Below are positions 12,973 through 23,621 of a DNA stretch of 64,000 nt, in pieces. The position numbers and the translations under genes were made by a program. The stretch's first letter is position 1. Every line of letters begins with the position of its first letter. The notes under the pieces are model-generated. The model was not told the DNA's origin. It saw only the letters and a list, made by a program, of their open reading frames with translations, and made no database searches. The stretch covers positions 6,138,001 to 6,202,000 of the forward strand of contig NZ_CP065053.1 in the NCBI RefSeq assembly GCF_015689335.1, given 5' to 3'. This DNA is from Massilia antarctica. Its GTDB lineage: Bacteria > Pseudomonadota > Gammaproteobacteria > Burkholderiales > Burkholderiaceae_D.

Positions 12973-15900
12973 CGTTGCAGCTCCCGCCAGTTAATACGAC
13001 CCATTTTCGCCGATTCCTTCGGCAACGGAGGAGTAATTGGCGTTGTACAGTCGACAGTGCACTTCGGATCGGTGACGCCGACCGAGCCGCCAGTCTCAAT
13101 CCCGGTCAGAGGGCCGCCCGATGACGACCAGCTGATCGTGACGGTGGTTTCGATGGTATAACCGCCGCTGGCCAGCGCCGTGTATTTAATGCTCGTCGTC
13201 GTGGTGCTGCCATCCGGGTTCAATACCGACACCGGATCCGGATCGTTGGCCGGCTTGGTCGGCAGCGGCGGATCGCCAGCGCCTTGCTGGAACGAGCCTT
13301 TCGGATCGAGCGCACCGGCTGCAGCCACACCTTGCTTGGCGGTGGACTTGCTGTTGTCAGGCGGGGCAGCATAGGTCCAACCTGCTTCGTGCATGCACAC
13401 GGTGGTCGGATGGTGCCAATAAATCAGATACTCGGCAATCAGCTTGCCCTTGAGGCTAGCGTCCGTCAGACGATAGCCCAGGTCCGGACGCCCGGCCACG
13501 TTCAGCTGGACGTCGCTCTGCGCGATGGTGTCCTTGACCACCTGGACGGTCAGCGCGCCGTTGCGCCATTCGTTATTCTTCCCGAGGAAAGACTCGCCGG
13601 ACGAGACGCCTGCGCATTGCGGCCTGATCGGATGCACGCCGTTACGCAAGATGCCATTGTTTGCCCAGTCGCGGATGACGAAGGCGTCAATCGGCATGGA
13701 CAGCTGCAAATCCTTGATCGCATTCATCTTATAAGCCGGCATCGACGCCACCGTCAAGCCCGCCCCAGTCTGGTAACCCGTCACATTGCCGTTGTAGGTG
13801 CCGCCCGCGGCCGAGCCGTCGGCGCCATCGATACTGAACTTAATGGCCGGCGAATTGGCCTGGTTGGCCACCAGTACCTTGAAGCGGGTATTCGGAATGG
13901 TATCGATCGTAGTGCTGGTCGTGGTCCACGAGGTCACGACGACACGCTGCTCGTAGCTCCATCTTTTATTTTTATAGACCGAGTTCTGAATCTCCAGCGA
14001 TGTGCGGGTCGTCTTGAAACTTCTGTTGCTGGTAAACTTGGCCGTGCCATCGGCAAGCACCGTCGTGGTCGCGGTACCGGCCGTGCTGACACCCTCGGTG
14101 AAGTTACTGTAGGCAGCTTGCAGGTTCTGGGCGCCGCTGACTGTTTCCCAGGCCCCGGTCGAGACGACCGTGGCAGTCGCCGGACCGGTATTGGTGGCCA
14201 TAAAATTGGCCAGGTCAGGCGAGTAGCTCGAGGTCGAGGTGGATACGACAGCCGCGAGACGCTGCGCGTCGAGGCTAGGATGCAGCATGTTCAAGCCGAG
14301 CACATCGTAGATGTCATCGTATTCATGCACGTGCACATAGTTCATGTCGGCTACCGCGCCGGTGGTCTTCTCGCGTCCGATGGCGTACACGCCATTGATC
14401 GTGCTCGGAGGATTGGTGTAGGTGTCCGGCTTGGTGACCCCGCCGCATTTGTCGGCAGCGTAGCAAAAAATATCGGTATCGAAGTGGCCGCCTGCGACGC
14501 CGCGCTCGCCGCCCACGGTAGCCGTGCTCACGTCCACCGTGGTCGGCTTCTGTGTACCGTTCTGGTCGAAATTGGCCTGATAGACGTCGAGATCGCCCGC
14601 CGTCACGCCGATCAACTGGGAACGCACGCCCCCACCCATGTGGCGCCCCACCGGAGGCACCGAGTCTTTGCCAACCGTGACCATGTCCAGGGGGGTGAAC
14701 TTCGAATCGCCGTTCAAATCGAAAATGACGTCGCCCGTGCTACCGCCATTGCGCCAGTTCAACTGCATCCACCAGTTTTCGCCAGGAGGTTTGGCCGTGG
14801 TATTGACCGTCGGATTGGTGCTGAAGAACTGGAATACCTCGCCCGTGATGAAAATGCCATCGCCGACAACTCTTTCGCCTGGTGGCAAAGCCACCTTCCA
14901 GCCGCGGTTCTTGGTCCAGTCCATCGGATTGTTGCTGGCCACGCGCGTACGGATCGCAGTCGCCCCGCTGCCGTACACGACCTCGCTGAGCGTTTGCCCG
15001 ACCAGGGACCCGGTGTTGCCCGACAGGTCGCGGATGCCATAGGCATAGTGCACGGTGGTGCCGTCGATCGCATCGGCGGGGGTCAACAGGCGGCCAGTCA
15101 CGAAAGCGACCAGCACGCCCCCGTTCGGGTGGCGCGCCAGGCCTGGGGCCGTGGTAATGGCGTGCGCGGCGGCGCTGTCTTCATTCTTGTGCAACAACTC
15201 GGGCACCGCTGAAAGATCGTTCAGATTGAACTTCCACATATTGCCGTTGATGTCGCCGGCATACGCGGTATCCTTCACCCCATCTTCGTCGTTGTCCCAC
15301 AAGGAAGGCGAGGACAGGCCGTTCGGCTCGGCCACGGAGCCGCCCGTCGTGGTGTACTCCTTGATCAGCTTACCGGTCTGGGCATCGATGACATACAGGG
15401 AAGCCACGCCGCTACCCGTGTTATTGGCGCCATTATTGTAGCCATTGCCGATCACCAGGGCATCGTAGAACTCGTCCTTGTCCGTGACCGTGGCAGCCTT
15501 CTTTTTCAGCAGCCTGGTCAACACCGGGGCGCCGTAGGTATCGCCGAGATTGGCGAAGCCTGTCGATTTTTCCGTCACTTCCCACATGACTTTCGCGGCG
15601 CTGCCGGCTTCGTCGCTGGTGGCGCCATTGGTCACGTCCAGGGCGAAAATGCCTTTGCCGCCACCGCCCAGAGTACCGATCAATATCGTCTTGGCGCCGA
15701 ACTTGCGCACGTCCAGACGGCCGTCGACATAGTATTGCGGCGAAAAAGACTTGCTTGACAGCGCTGCCAGGCGCGGCATCAGCACGCCGGGAACGTAGGC
15801 GAAACGTTCCTTGCCGCTGACCGCATCGATCGCATGCATCATGCCATCGTTGGCGCCCACATACACGGTCTCGTTGCCAGCGCTATCCTTCCAATACACC

Positions 15901-16466
15901 GGGGTCGAATGGATGATCGTGCCAAGCGGACCGTTGCGTTTGCGGTAGGTCGTGGCCTCGCCGGTATTGTCGCCGCGCAGATAGTTGAGGATGGGCGAGG
16001 CCACGCTGCCAGTCATGGCCGCGGTCGCGGGGTCGATTGCCGCGCGTTGGGTGGCAGTCAGGGATGCCCAGGTAAACGGGATGCCGGCGGCCGGCGCGCC
16101 ACTGTCGCTGATGGTAACGATGTTGCGCCTGGCGGTCTTGGCCTTCTCGGCCGCCACCTGCTCGGCGATCCTGGCAGCCGCGCCGCCATCCGTGCCGCCA
16201 GTCCAGGTATCGGTGGTGGCGATGGTGCCGTTGGCGCCGATCACATACGAGTGCAGGTTGCCGGTCAAGCTCGCCGAGTTGTAATCGATGGTAAACATCC
16301 TTGCCTTGCCATCGCTGACATTGGTGCTGGAGGCGACCGGTTGTCCGACATAGCCGATCGGCTGCTGTGACGGTACAAACGGCAAGGCAGCCCTGACTGC
16401 GATGACAGCCGCCGCGGCGAGGCCGACGAGGCCCGCCCCGGCAGCGATTTTTGTTCTAAGTTGCAT
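12969..16466 (-). CDS. pilY1: PilY1-family type IV pilus tip protein, propeller N-terminal
   Basis: A 1,165-residue exported protein. The ATG at 16466 has GGGAG 8 nt upstream and opens on a membrane/signal segment ([19 protein letters not shown]). The PilY1 beta-propeller begins early: IHSTPVYW and [18 protein letters not shown] near residue 200, and the Ca-binding loop DNDEDGVKD then [13 protein letters not shown] near 410–430. Canonical PilY1 has about 600 N-terminal residues, often with a von Willebrand A fold, before the propeller; these are absent. Instead about 520 residues follow it, including [17 protein letters not shown] and several cysteines. Role by family: pilus assembly and adhesion with the minor pilins. 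Confidence 0.9.
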   Translation of the reverse strand: MQLRTKIAAGAGLVGLAAAAVIAVRAALPFVPSQQPIGYVGQPVASSTNVSDGKARMFTIDYNSASLTGNLHSYVIGANGTIATTDTWTGGTDGGAAARIAEQVAAEKAKTARRNIVTISDSGAPAAGIPFTWASLTATQRAAIDPATAAMTGSVASPILNYLRGDNTGEATTYRKRNGPLGTIIHSTPVYWKDSAGNETVYVGANDGMMHAIDAVSGKERFAYVPGVLMPRLAALSSKSFSPQYYVDGRLDVRKFGAKTILIGTLGGGGKGIFALDVTNGATSDEAGSAAKVMWEVTEKSTGFANLGDTYGAPVLTRLLKKKAATVTDKDEFYDALVIGNGYNNGANNTGSGVASLYVIDAQTGKLIKEYTTTGGSVAEPNGLSSPSLWDNDEDGVKDTAYAGDINGNMWKFNLNDLSAVPELLHKNEDSAAAHAITTAPGLARHPNGGVLVAFVTGRLLTPADAIDGTTVHYAYGIRDLSGNTGSLVGQTLSEVVYGSGATAIRTRVASNNPMDWTKNRGWKVALPPGERVVGDGIFITGEVFQFFSTNPTVNTTAKPPGENWWMQLNWRNGGSTGDVIFDLNGDSKFTPLDMVTVGKDSVPPVGRHMGGGVRSQLIGVTAGDLDVYQANFDQNGTQKPTTVDVSTATVGGERGVAGGHFDTDIFCYAADKCGGVTKPDTYTNPPSTINGVYAIGREKTTGAVADMNYVHVHEYDDIYDVLGLNMLHPSLDAQRLAAVVSTSTSSYSPDLANFMATNTGPATATVVSTGAWETVSGAQNLQAAYSNFTEGVSTAGTATTTVLADGTAKFTSNRSFKTTRTSLEIQNSVYKNKRWSYEQRVVVTSWTTTSTTIDTIPNTRFKVLVANQANSPAIKFSIDGADGSAAGGTYNGNVTGYQTGAGLTVASMPAYKMNAIKDLQLSMPIDAFVIRDWANNGILRNGVHPIRPQCAGVSSGESFLGKNNEWRNGALTVQVVKDTIAQSDVQLNVAGRPDLGYRLTDASLKGKLIAEYLIYWHHPTTVCMHEAGWTYAAPPDNSKSTAKQGVAAAGALDPKGSFQQGAGDPPLPTKPANDPDPVSVLNPDGSTTTTSIKYTALASGGYTIETTVTISWSSSGGPLTGIETGGSVGVTDPKCTVDCTTPITPPLPKESAKMGRINWRELQR

Positions 16467-16498
16467 GAGAATTCTCCCGCAGAGTGATGGTGGCAGTA

Positions 16499-17053
16499 CT
16501 AGTCGCAAATATTGGAATACGGATGGAAACGGACGGTGGTCTGCAAAAAGGCGGTAGCGCCGCCGTTACCCTGACCGTGGGCGGTGATGCGCGCAAGGCC
16601 GTCCTGGCACCCCACGGCACTGCTCACCCGGGTCGGCGCGGTAATGATTTCGATGACATAGCGCGGCTGGGTGGCCAGGTCGGGAATGGTGAGCGCAGGC
16701 AGGGAAAACCCCAGTGTCAGCTTCTCATCCTTCCAGTCGATATTGGCCCAGCTCGCCGCAGCAGTCGGCTTGAGGCAAAGCCCCTTGGCGCAGGTCGGCG
16801 TGAACGCGGAAGCATCGTAGGGATCGAAGGGCGCTTTGGTGAACCACACGCTTTCGGCGTCGCGCAAGACCGCTTCGGCCGCTTCCCGCGCCATCTGCTG
16901 GTCGCGCGCATTGCGGGCCATGCGTTCTTCGAGGCTGCCGCTACGCACCAGGGCCAGGACGAACATGGTCAACACCAGCAAGAACACCAGTCCGGTGACC
17001 AGCACGGCGCCCGATTGCGTGGCCCGTGGACGAAATAAAGTAGCTTGAGACAT
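16499..17053 (-). CDS. pilX: Minor pilin PilX
   Basis: A 184-residue protein with the PilX N-terminus QSGAVLVTGLVFLLVLTMFV and the conserved EERMARNARDQQMAREAAEAVLRDAE helix that follows. Family role: minor pilin of the type IVa pilus priming complex with PilV, PilW, FimU/FimT and PilY1. The start overlaps the pilW stop by one base, and the next gene pilY1 starts 32 nt downstream. Confidence 0.92.
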   Translation of the reverse strand: MSQATLFRPRATQSGAVLVTGLVFLLVLTMFVLALVRSGSLEERMARNARDQQMAREAAEAVLRDAESVWFTKAPFDPYDASAFTPTCAKGLCLKPTAAASWANIDWKDEKLTLGFSLPALTIPDLATQPRYVIEIITAPTRVSSAVGCQDGLARITAHGQGNGGATAFLQTTVRFHPYSNICD

Positions 17054-17871
17054 TAAGACCTCGCCCGATTGCGAACGTTGAAGGTGGAAGTGACGACCCG
17101 ACGCAGGTGGCCGTCCGTGGTGACGACGTCGGCGTCATTGAACTTGACCGTTTGCGAACCGACGGTAACGCCGTTCGAGGGGCCGCGCAACAGCAGGCTG
17201 ACCCGCACGACGGATACCTTCGGGAACTGATCCGACGTCGGCGAGGCAACGTAGCTGGTGACCTCTTCCTTGCCATCCCCGATCCCGTAAGTGATTTTCA
17301 TCCGCTCGACATTGTCGGCCACCACCACACCAGGTCCGGCAGGGGTAGCGGAGGCATCGGCGTAACACTTCAGTTGGCCTTTGACCACCTTGAATTGATA
17401 CATGACCAGATTAGTATTGATCTGCGGACCGGCCTTGGCCGGATTGACCGCATTGTTCGACACAATCTCGGTGCCTTCGCAATTGCGCTCCTTGCCGAGC
17501 AAGCGATTCGGAATCGCCGGCGAGGGGGTCGCATCGACCACCCAGCTCGGGTCGTGCCGCAGGATCAGGATATCCGAGTCGCCATCGGCCATTCCACCGA
17601 TGGAATCGTCGGCAGCCGGCATATCCACGTTGAGCCGGTAGCCGGCTTGGCGCAGGGCGGTGCCGATGACATCAAACGCATTGCGCGTACTTTCCTGAAG
17701 CCGCACGACATCGGTCTGGGCGGTGTTCATCTGCTTCGAGCCGACGAACATATAGCCCACCCCGCCCAGCAGGACCAGGCCGACGGTCATGGCCACCAGC
17801 ACCTCGACCAGGCCGATACCCTGTTGCCTGCCTGGCGCCAGCGCGCGCGATGTTGTTGGACGAATTGTCAT
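17053..17871 (-). CDS. pilW: Minor pilin PilW
   Basis: A 272-residue prepilin-like protein with leader RQQGIGLVEVLVAMTVGLVL (Glu+5 retained) and the PilW pattern RLQESTRNAFDVIGTALRQAGYR. Start at ATG 17871 overlaps the pilV stop (ATGA); the frame extends upstream to 17943 but only inside pilV. Minor pilin, inner-membrane anchored before assembly into the pilus tip. Confidence 0.92.
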   Translation of the reverse strand: MTIRPTTSRALAPGRQQGIGLVEVLVAMTVGLVLLGGVGYMFVGSKQMNTAQTDVVRLQESTRNAFDVIGTALRQAGYRLNVDMPAADDSIGGMADGDSDILILRHDPSWVVDATPSPAIPNRLLGKERNCEGTEIVSNNAVNPAKAGPQINTNLVMYQFKVVKGQLKCYADASATPAGPGVVVADNVERMKITYGIGDGKEEVTSYVASPTSDQFPKVSVVRVSLLLRGPSNGVTVGSQTVKFNDADVVTTDGHLRRVVTSTFNVRNRARS

Positions 17872-18302
17872 AAGCGGGTCTCCTGAACGAATTGCTGGTT
17901 TGCCTGGCCGAGAGCGACACCCTTGGCGCGCGCATCGTCCCACTGGATGGTCACCACGACATTGCCGGCGGTAGTAAAGGCAATGCTGCCCTTGCCATCC
18001 TTGAGCGTCTCGGCCAGCGCGGTGCGCCAGGCAAACACGTCGCCCTCGGCGACCGAAGTCCCCTTGTCCGGCTTGTCGGCAAAATTGACGACGTATTTCG
18101 TGGTCGCCTGCGCCACGGCGCGGTTGGCGCGCATGCGGTCGACGATGTCGTTGGCAAGGATGGTGGCCTGTCCGCGCGCATAGGCGCTGTGGTTGGTTTT
18201 TAAGTTGGTCATGATGAGCCCGGCAATGCCGAGCAAGCCGACACTGATCACGATCATGGTGATCAAGACTTCAAGCATCGAAAAACCTTGTTGACGTCGC
18301 AT
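17868..18302 (-). CDS. pilV: Minor pilin PilV
   Basis: A 144-residue prepilin-like protein, MRRQQGFSMLEVLITMIVIS, with the PilV-type continuation GLLGIAGLIMTNLKTNHSAY and ATILANDIVDRMRANR. It sits between fimT and pilW with 15-nt and 4-nt (overlap) junctions, so it is part of one transcript. Confidence 0.92.
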   Translation of the reverse strand: MRRQQGFSMLEVLITMIVISVGLLGIAGLIMTNLKTNHSAYARGQATILANDIVDRMRANRAVAQATTKYVVNFADKPDKGTSVAEGDVFAWRTALAETLKDGKGSIAFTTAGNVVVTIQWDDARAKGVALGQANQQFVQETRL

Positions 18303-18317
18303 TTCTTGTTCTCCTCG

Positions 18318-18902
18318 TTAAGCTGTGCAGCTGGGGGCGATGCCGATGATCTCCGCCCCGACCCAGCCGGTGCCGGCGGTCAGCGCGATTTTCCGGCGCG
18401 TGGTCTTCGCATCCTTGCCGCAGAGATAAAAAGCGCCGACGTGGGCCAGGGTGCCATCGAACCTGCTCTGGCCATTGCTGGCATACGACACATAATCTTG
18501 AACATTTCCCGTTGACAACAATTGTCCACGTCCGGAAAACGCCGATTGCGCCCTGAGCACGGTTTCACCCGCGTCGACCACGCCGGTTTTACCTGGCAAG
18601 GGCGTGTCGTCGACAAACACGATCCAGCCGCCGCGCCAGTCGCCCGTGCCGTCGATGCTGCAGCTGGTGCCCGTGCTGCTGCGGCACATGGTCACGCGGG
18701 TATTGCGCTTGACCGCTTCCGAGCGGGTATAGTTGAGCGTGTCGAGCAGCACGTCGGCCTGGGTCGACACCGCCGCGTCCTCGACAAACTGGGTCATCAT
18801 GGGCATGCCGATGGCGCTGGCCACGCCAATGATCGTGAGCGAGACGAGCAGCTCGGTCAGTGTAAAACCGCGCGCCCTGCAGGGTTTCGCAGATAACATC
18901 AT
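18318..18902 (-). CDS. fimT: Minor pilin FimT/GspH-like
   Basis: A 194-residue prepilin with leader RARGFTLTELLVSLTIIGVA and a GspH/FimT-type globular domain (LLDTLNYTRSEAVKRNTRVTMC, then DWRGGWIVFVD). Start at the ATG pair 18902/18899, preceded by AAAGG; a longer frame to 19013 has no pilin logic. It is the first gene of the leftward minor pilin operon. Promoter expected in 18903–19052, which is AT-richer than its surroundings. Confidence 0.9.
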   Translation of the reverse strand: MMLSAKPCRARGFTLTELLVSLTIIGVASAIGMPMMTQFVEDAAVSTQADVLLDTLNYTRSEAVKRNTRVTMCRSSTGTSCSIDGTGDWRGGWIVFVDDTPLPGKTGVVDAGETVLRAQSAFSGRGQLLSTGNVQDYVSYASNGQSRFDGTLAHVGAFYLCGKDAKTTRRKIALTAGTGWVGAEIIGIAPSCTA

Positions 18903-19052
18903 CCTGAACCTTTGAAGTATGAATCGGGACGGAATGTCCCTGTTGTTTCCAATTATAAACAGCGAACCTTGCATTACACTGAGGAAAGGCTGACAGAATC
19001 CTGACAAGGGCAAGTAAACCCTTGTCGGCGAGACAAAAAACCATGGCCGCGC

Positions 19053-20396
19053 TCAGGCGGCGGGGAAGCGCACCGAGAATTGCACGCCGGCGCCGCCGGG
19101 GCCGTTGGCGATCTCGACCGTGGCACCGTGGGCCTGGGCGATATCGCGCACGATCGCCAGCCCCAGGCCGCTGCCGGGAATCTTGTCGTCGAGCCGCACG
19201 AAGCGCTGGAATACCGCAGCGCGCTGATGGGGCGGGATGCCGGGGCCGGAATCTTCCACCACCAGCACGCCCTGGCGGCCATCGGGGTAACAGCGCACCG
19301 TGACGGTGCCCGCATCCGGGGTGTAGCGCACGGCATTGTCGATCAGGTTATCGATCAGGTCGCGCAGCAGGAAGCTGTCGCCGCTGACCCGGGTCGGCCG
19401 CAGCTCGAAACCGATGTCGATACGCTTCTTGCCCGCTTCGTCGACGAAATACTGGATCACCTGCTCGATGAGCACGGCCAGGTCGAGCCGTTCGAGCCGG
19501 GTTTTCTCGAAGCGGGCCGGCTCGGCGCGCGCCAGGGCCAGCAGCTGGTTGGTCTGGCGGATCATGCGCTCGTTCGAGAGCAGCATCAGGCGCACCGAAT
19601 GGACGGTGTCGGGATCGGCCTTGTGGCGCGCGCCCAGCCATTCGAGTTGCAGCTTGAGCCCGGCCAGAGGGGTGCGCAGCTGATGCGCGACATCGGCCAA
19701 AAAGTCGTGCTGGGCGCGCGCGCCGCTTTGCACCTTGTCGAGCAGCTCGTTGAAGGCATTGACCACGGGACTGAGCTCGTCGGGAATGGCGGCGCCATCG
19801 ATGGCCGCCAGTTCGTTCGCTTCGCGCGCCAGCAGGTTGGCGCGCATGCGCGCCAGCGGTTGCAAGCCATTGGTCACCGAAAACCAGATCAGCCCGACCA
19901 GGGCCAGGGTAAACAAGGATTCGACCAGCATCAGCGCGCGCACCGTGGCAGCGCGGATCTGCTTGCGCTTGCGCAAGGTCTTGGCCACGCCGATGTGGAT
20001 GCGTTCGCCGCCGGCGATCACCATGCGGCTGCTGACCCGCACCGGTTCGCCGCGGATGATGTCGTCGTAAGCCTGGGCGCTGGGCGCCGCCAGCGCCGGA
20101 AAATCGCTGTCGCCGGCCAGCGCCTGGTTGCCGCCGCCGCGCACGATGAAATACAGGACATCGGCATCGTCGGCGCGCAGCACCTGCTCGGCCTGGCGCG
20201 GCAGGTCGATCTCGGCCCGGCCATTGCCCGGACGCAGGCGCGCCGCCAGCGCACCGGCGGCGTCGGCCAGGCTCTGGTCGAACGCCAGCTGGGCCGGAAT
20301 CCAGGCCAGCATGTAGGTGAGCGCGGCGCCCGCCACATTGATCAGCAGGATCGGCACGATCAGCCATTTCAGCAGGCGCAGCCGGATGCTGATCAT
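19053..20396 (-). CDS. Sensor histidine kinase, TctE/QseC type
   Basis: A 447-residue inner-membrane kinase: helix at 10–30, periplasmic 2CSK_N-like domain to about 155, second helix (LMLVESLFTLALVGLIWFSV), HAMP, H-box DVAHQLRTPLAGLKLQ, and HATPase with DNLIDNAVRYTP, DSGPGIPP and GSGLGLAIV. The start ATG 20396 overlaps the regulator stop (ATGA), so the pair is coupled. TctE-type kinases often sense carboxylates, but the signal here is unknown. Confidence 0.92.
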   Translation of the reverse strand: MISIRLRLLKWLIVPILLINVAGAALTYMLAWIPAQLAFDQSLADAAGALAARLRPGNGRAEIDLPRQAEQVLRADDADVLYFIVRGGGNQALAGDSDFPALAAPSAQAYDDIIRGEPVRVSSRMVIAGGERIHIGVAKTLRKRKQIRAATVRALMLVESLFTLALVGLIWFSVTNGLQPLARMRANLLAREANELAAIDGAAIPDELSPVVNAFNELLDKVQSGARAQHDFLADVAHQLRTPLAGLKLQLEWLGARHKADPDTVHSVRLMLLSNERMIRQTNQLLALARAEPARFEKTRLERLDLAVLIEQVIQYFVDEAGKKRIDIGFELRPTRVSGDSFLLRDLIDNLIDNAVRYTPDAGTVTVRCYPDGRQGVLVVEDSGPGIPPHQRAAVFQRFVRLDDKIPGSGLGLAIVRDIAQAHGATVEIANGPGGAGVQFSVRFPAA

Positions 20397-21058
20397 GGAT
20401 GCTGTTCGAGCATGTAGCCGAAGCCGCGGATGGTGCGGATGCTGATGCCGGCGTCGGCGATCTTCAGGCGCAGGCGCGAAATATAGACTTCGACCGCGTT
20501 CAGGGTCAGGTCCTCGCCCCACGGCAGGATGGCGTCGATGATCTGCTGCTTGGACACCACGCGCGCGCCGTGCTGCAGCAGGTATTCGAGCACGGCCCAC
20601 TCGCGCACCGACAGGTCGATCACCCTCTCGTCGATGCGGGCGCGCTTGGTGTAGGTGTCCAGGGTCAGGCGCCCCAGGGACAGGCTGACCGGCTTGGGGG
20701 TATTGCGCCTGGCCAGGGCCTTGATGCGCGCCACCAGTTCCGGTGTGGCGAAGGGCTTGACCAGGTAATCGTCGGCGCCCAGTTCCAGGCCGCGCACCCG
20801 GTCTTCGATGGCGTCGCGGGCGGTCAGCAGCAGCACCGGCACATTGCTGCCGCGCGCGCGCAGGCGCCGCACCACCTCGAAGCCATCGATGCCGGGCAGG
20901 CCGATGTCGAGCACCACCACCGCCACCTCGGCGCGCTGCAGCACCTGGTCGGCCTGGGTGCCGCTGCCGACCACGTCGACCACCATGCCATGGCCCTGCA
21001 GCAGGCGGGTCAGGCCATCGGCCAGCACGGCATCGTCTTCGACCAGTAATACGTGCAT
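20393..21058 (-). CDS. OmpR-family response regulator, TctD-like
   Basis: A 221-residue regulator: receiver with acidic pair (VEDDAVL), phospho-acceptor Asp in VVLDIGLPGIDGFE, conserved Lys in VKPF, and a winged-helix DNA-binding domain (LSVREWAVLEYLLQHG, VYISRLRLKI). First gene of the two-gene operon with the TctE-like kinase. Confidence 0.94.
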   Translation of the reverse strand: MHVLLVEDDAVLADGLTRLLQGHGMVVDVVGSGTQADQVLQRAEVAVVVLDIGLPGIDGFEVVRRLRARGSNVPVLLLTARDAIEDRVRGLELGADDYLVKPFATPELVARIKALARRNTPKPVSLSLGRLTLDTYTKRARIDERVIDLSVREWAVLEYLLQHGARVVSKQQIIDAILPWGEDLTLNAVEVYISRLRLKIADAGISIRTIRGFGYMLEQHP

Positions 21059-21379
21059 GCCCGTGGCTTTCAGTAAGTTGTGATATTCATATTATGGGGC
21101 ATGGCAGGCGCAAATCCCAAGCCTTGCTGCGGGCCAAAATGCGACGTTTATGCATGTTCCGTGCGCCCACCCACCTTAAAATGTGAGCAAAAAGACCATT
21201 TTTAACGATTTCCCCCAGTAGGACTGGGCCCACAAGGATTTATGCATTGAACCTACATAGGGGCGACTGCCAGTCTTATGTTCGCCAACAGACGGAAGCT
21301 TTACTGTTCGTACATCGCGATTCGCTGCAAGTCCAGGCGAAGCGCCCTTGAAGATCGTCTCAGATAGTGAGGAATAAAA
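21059..21379. promoter_or_regulatory. Intergenic control region between a response regulator and a Crp/Fnr gene
   Basis: 321 bases between divergent genes, noticeably AT-richer than the genes around it. A small hairpin (CCCAG/CTGGG, 21214–21228) and a clear ribosome-binding site GAGGAAT before the ATG at 21380 can be seen. I see no convincing coding frame and no confident -35/-10 pair; promoters for both directions must lie here. Confidence 0.5.
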
Positions 21380-22189
21380 ATGAACAACACTCAACTTGGT
21401 GGTCACGCCCACGATGCAGCGCCAGTCGGCCAGATTCCCGCCAACGCGCCAGCGTTAAAAGTTGCGTCCCGCCCCGTTGTCAGCTTTAGCGGTACCCAGC
21501 AGAACGAATTGCTGGCCGCCCTTCCCCGTCACGATCTCGAGACCCTGTTCGACCACCTGGAACTCGTGGCCCTGCCTTTTGGCAAAGAACTGTTTGAATA
21601 CGGCAGCAAGCTTGAAAACGTGTACTTTCCCACGACGGCCATCGTTTCCCTGCTGTACGTGATGGAAGACGGCGCCACCACCGAGATCGCCGTGGTCGGG
21701 CATGAAGGCGTGGTCGGCATGTCGCTGTTCATGGGTGAGCGCGCCATGTGCAGCGCCGTGGTCCAGAGCGCGGGTTACGGCTACCGCCTCAAGACCCAGT
21801 ATCTGCGCGACGCCTTCAACCAGGGCGGCGCCCTGCCCCAGCTGCTGATGCGCTACACCAATGCGCTGTTCGCCCAGATGGCCCAGAACGCGGTCGGCGG
21901 GCGTCACAGCTCGATCGAACAAAAGCTGTGCCGCTGGCTGCTCGACCGCCTCGACCGCTCCGCATCGAACGAACTGAAAGTGACCCAGGAACTCATTTCC
22001 ATCATGCTCGGCGTGCGCCGCGAAAGCATCACGGCCGCCGCCGGCAAGCTGCAGGATGATGGTTTGATTCAATACCGCCGCGGCAACATCACGGTGATCG
22101 ACCGCCAGGGCCTGGAAGAGTATGCCGGCGAATGCTATAAGGTCGCCAAGACCGAATACGATCGCCTGCTCATGGATGTAGCCCGCTGA
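21380..22189 (+). CDS. Crp/Fnr-family transcriptional regulator
   Basis: A 269-residue protein with a cyclic-nucleotide-binding-like jelly roll (about residues 45–165; EYGSKLENVYFPTTAIVSLL, VGHEGVVGMSLFMG) and a C-terminal winged helix (VTQELISIMLGVRRESIT recognition segment). The Crp cAMP residues and the Fnr N-terminal cysteines are not evident, so the effector is unknown. RBS GAGGAAT lies 5 nt before ATG 21380. Its 3' end overlaps the convergent kinase gene by 20 nt. Confidence 0.9.
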   Translation: MNNTQLGGHAHDAAPVGQIPANAPALKVASRPVVSFSGTQQNELLAALPRHDLETLFDHLELVALPFGKELFEYGSKLENVYFPTTAIVSLLYVMEDGATTEIAVVGHEGVVGMSLFMGERAMCSAVVQSAGYGYRLKTQYLRDAFNQGGALPQLLMRYTNALFAQMAQNAVGGRHSSIEQKLCRWLLDRLDRSASNELKVTQELISIMLGVRRESITAAAGKLQDDGLIQYRRGNITVIDRQGLEEYAGECYKVAKTEYDRLLMDVAR

Positions 22190-23621
22190 ACGGCAGCGGC
22201 GCCGGGTCTTCCGGCGCTGGGTCGCCGCTGTCGCCGCTGTCGGCGGCGCGCGACAAGGGAATGAACGCTTCCACGCAGGTTCCCACGTTATTGACTCCCC
22301 GCTTCACCCGCAAGGTCCCCCCCAGCAGCAAGGCGCGCTCGCGCATGCCCAGCAGACCATGCGACTTGGGCTTGGCCACGGCATCGCTCCCGATGCCCAC
22401 GCCGTCATCGCTCACTTCCAGGGACAAGCCACCCGCTTCGCGTCCCAGGTGCACGATCACATGGCGCGCCCGCGCATACTTGGCGATGTTATTGAGCGAC
22501 TCTTGCACGATGCGGAACATGGCGATCGCATGCATGGAGCCAGCGACATCGACGTCGCCATCGATCAGCGCTTCGCAATCGAGCCCCGTGACCCGGCCGA
22601 ACTGCTCGCAATAACTGTGCACGGCGGCGGACAAGCCCAGGTGGTCGAGCAGGCTGGGGCGCAGGTCTTCGACGATGCGGCGCTTCAATTCCACCGTCTC
22701 GACCAGGGTCGCGCGCGCGCGGTCGAGCATCAGGGCCAGTTCGGGCCGGGTGGCGCGCACCTTGTCGGCCACGGCATTCATATCGATATTGATCGAGGTC
22801 AGATTGGCCCCCAGTTCATCATGCAGTTCGCGCGCCAGGCGCGCCTTTTCTTCCTCGCTCACCTTGATCAGGTGGCGCGAGAGCACCGACAGCTGTTCGG
22901 TGCGCAGCACCACCATCGATTCGAGGTTGTCGTTGGCGTTTTCCAGGGCGCGCTGGGTGCCGGCCCGGGCAAAGTAGCTGCGCCGGATCAGGCGGTAGAA
23001 CAGGGCCAGCACCAGGATCGCCATGGCGTTGATGCTGATCCCCAAGAACACCGCATGCTGGTATTCGCGGTAAAAGGTGGCACTGCGCGCGGCCAGCAAT
23101 TCATTCTGTTCCTGCACCAGGATCACCACCTGCAGGCGGATTTCATCCATCTCGGCCTTGCTGTCGGAGGTTCCGGCAATCTTGAGGATGTCGGCCAGCC
23201 CGCCCTGGCGATACACGTCGAGCACCTGGTTCATGGTGTCGAGCCGGCGGTAGACCAGGGTGTGCAGCTGGGCCAGGTTGCGGCGCTGGGAGGGACTGTC
23301 GGCCAGCAGGCGGTCGAGTTCGCTGAACTGGGCATCGATCTCGGACGAGGCGGTGCGCAGCGGCCCCAGATAGACTTCGGAACCGGACAGGAAATAGCCG
23401 CGCAAGCTGCTTTCGGCATCCATGATCAGCACGTTCACATACTGGACCTTGTCGATCACCTTGGCGGTCTGGCCCTGGATCTCGTTGGCGCCCTTGAGGG
23501 AACCGAGATTGAGGAACAGGCTGACGCCATTGATGATGAGAATCAGCACGCACGTCAGGCACACCACCGTCTTATAGACCGGCAACCCGGTCGCGACGGG
23601 TGGTTCGGTGGAAAAATACAT
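22170..23621 (-). CDS. CHASE3-like sensor histidine kinase (HisKA_3, NarX/DegS class)
   Basis: A 483-residue kinase. Helix at about 14–36, extracytoplasmic helical CHASE3-like domain (ESSLRGYFLSGSEVYL is its signature) to about 190, a second helix (AVFLGISINAMAILVLALFY), coiled coil, HisKA_3 with ARELHDELGANLTSI, then HATPase (DDGVGIG, HGLLGMRERA). The ATG at 23621 has AGGA upstream; the frame start at 23735 would run far past the signal anchor. The cognate regulator is the NarL-type gene 190 nt upstream. Confidence 0.92.
   Translation of the reverse strand: MYFSTEPPVATGLPVYKTVVCLTCVLILIINGVSLFLNLGSLKGANEIQGQTAKVIDKVQYVNVLIMDAESSLRGYFLSGSEVYLGPLRTASSEIDAQFSELDRLLADSPSQRRNLAQLHTLVYRRLDTMNQVLDVYRQGGLADILKIAGTSDSKAEMDEIRLQVVILVQEQNELLAARSATFYREYQHAVFLGISINAMAILVLALFYRLIRRSYFARAGTQRALENANDNLESMVVLRTEQLSVLSRHLIKVSEEEKARLARELHDELGANLTSINIDMNAVADKVRATRPELALMLDRARATLVETVELKRRIVEDLRPSLLDHLGLSAAVHSYCEQFGRVTGLDCEALIDGDVDVAGSMHAIAMFRIVQESLNNIAKYARARHVIVHLGREAGGLSLEVSDDGVGIGSDAVAKPKSHGLLGMRERALLLGGTLRVKRGVNNVGTCVEAFIPLSRAADSGDSGDPAPEDPAPLPFSGLHP

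Noticed and set aside
21176..21412. 78-residue minus-strand frame before the Crp gene
   Set aside because: No RBS, overlaps the Crp start and control region, no family pattern.
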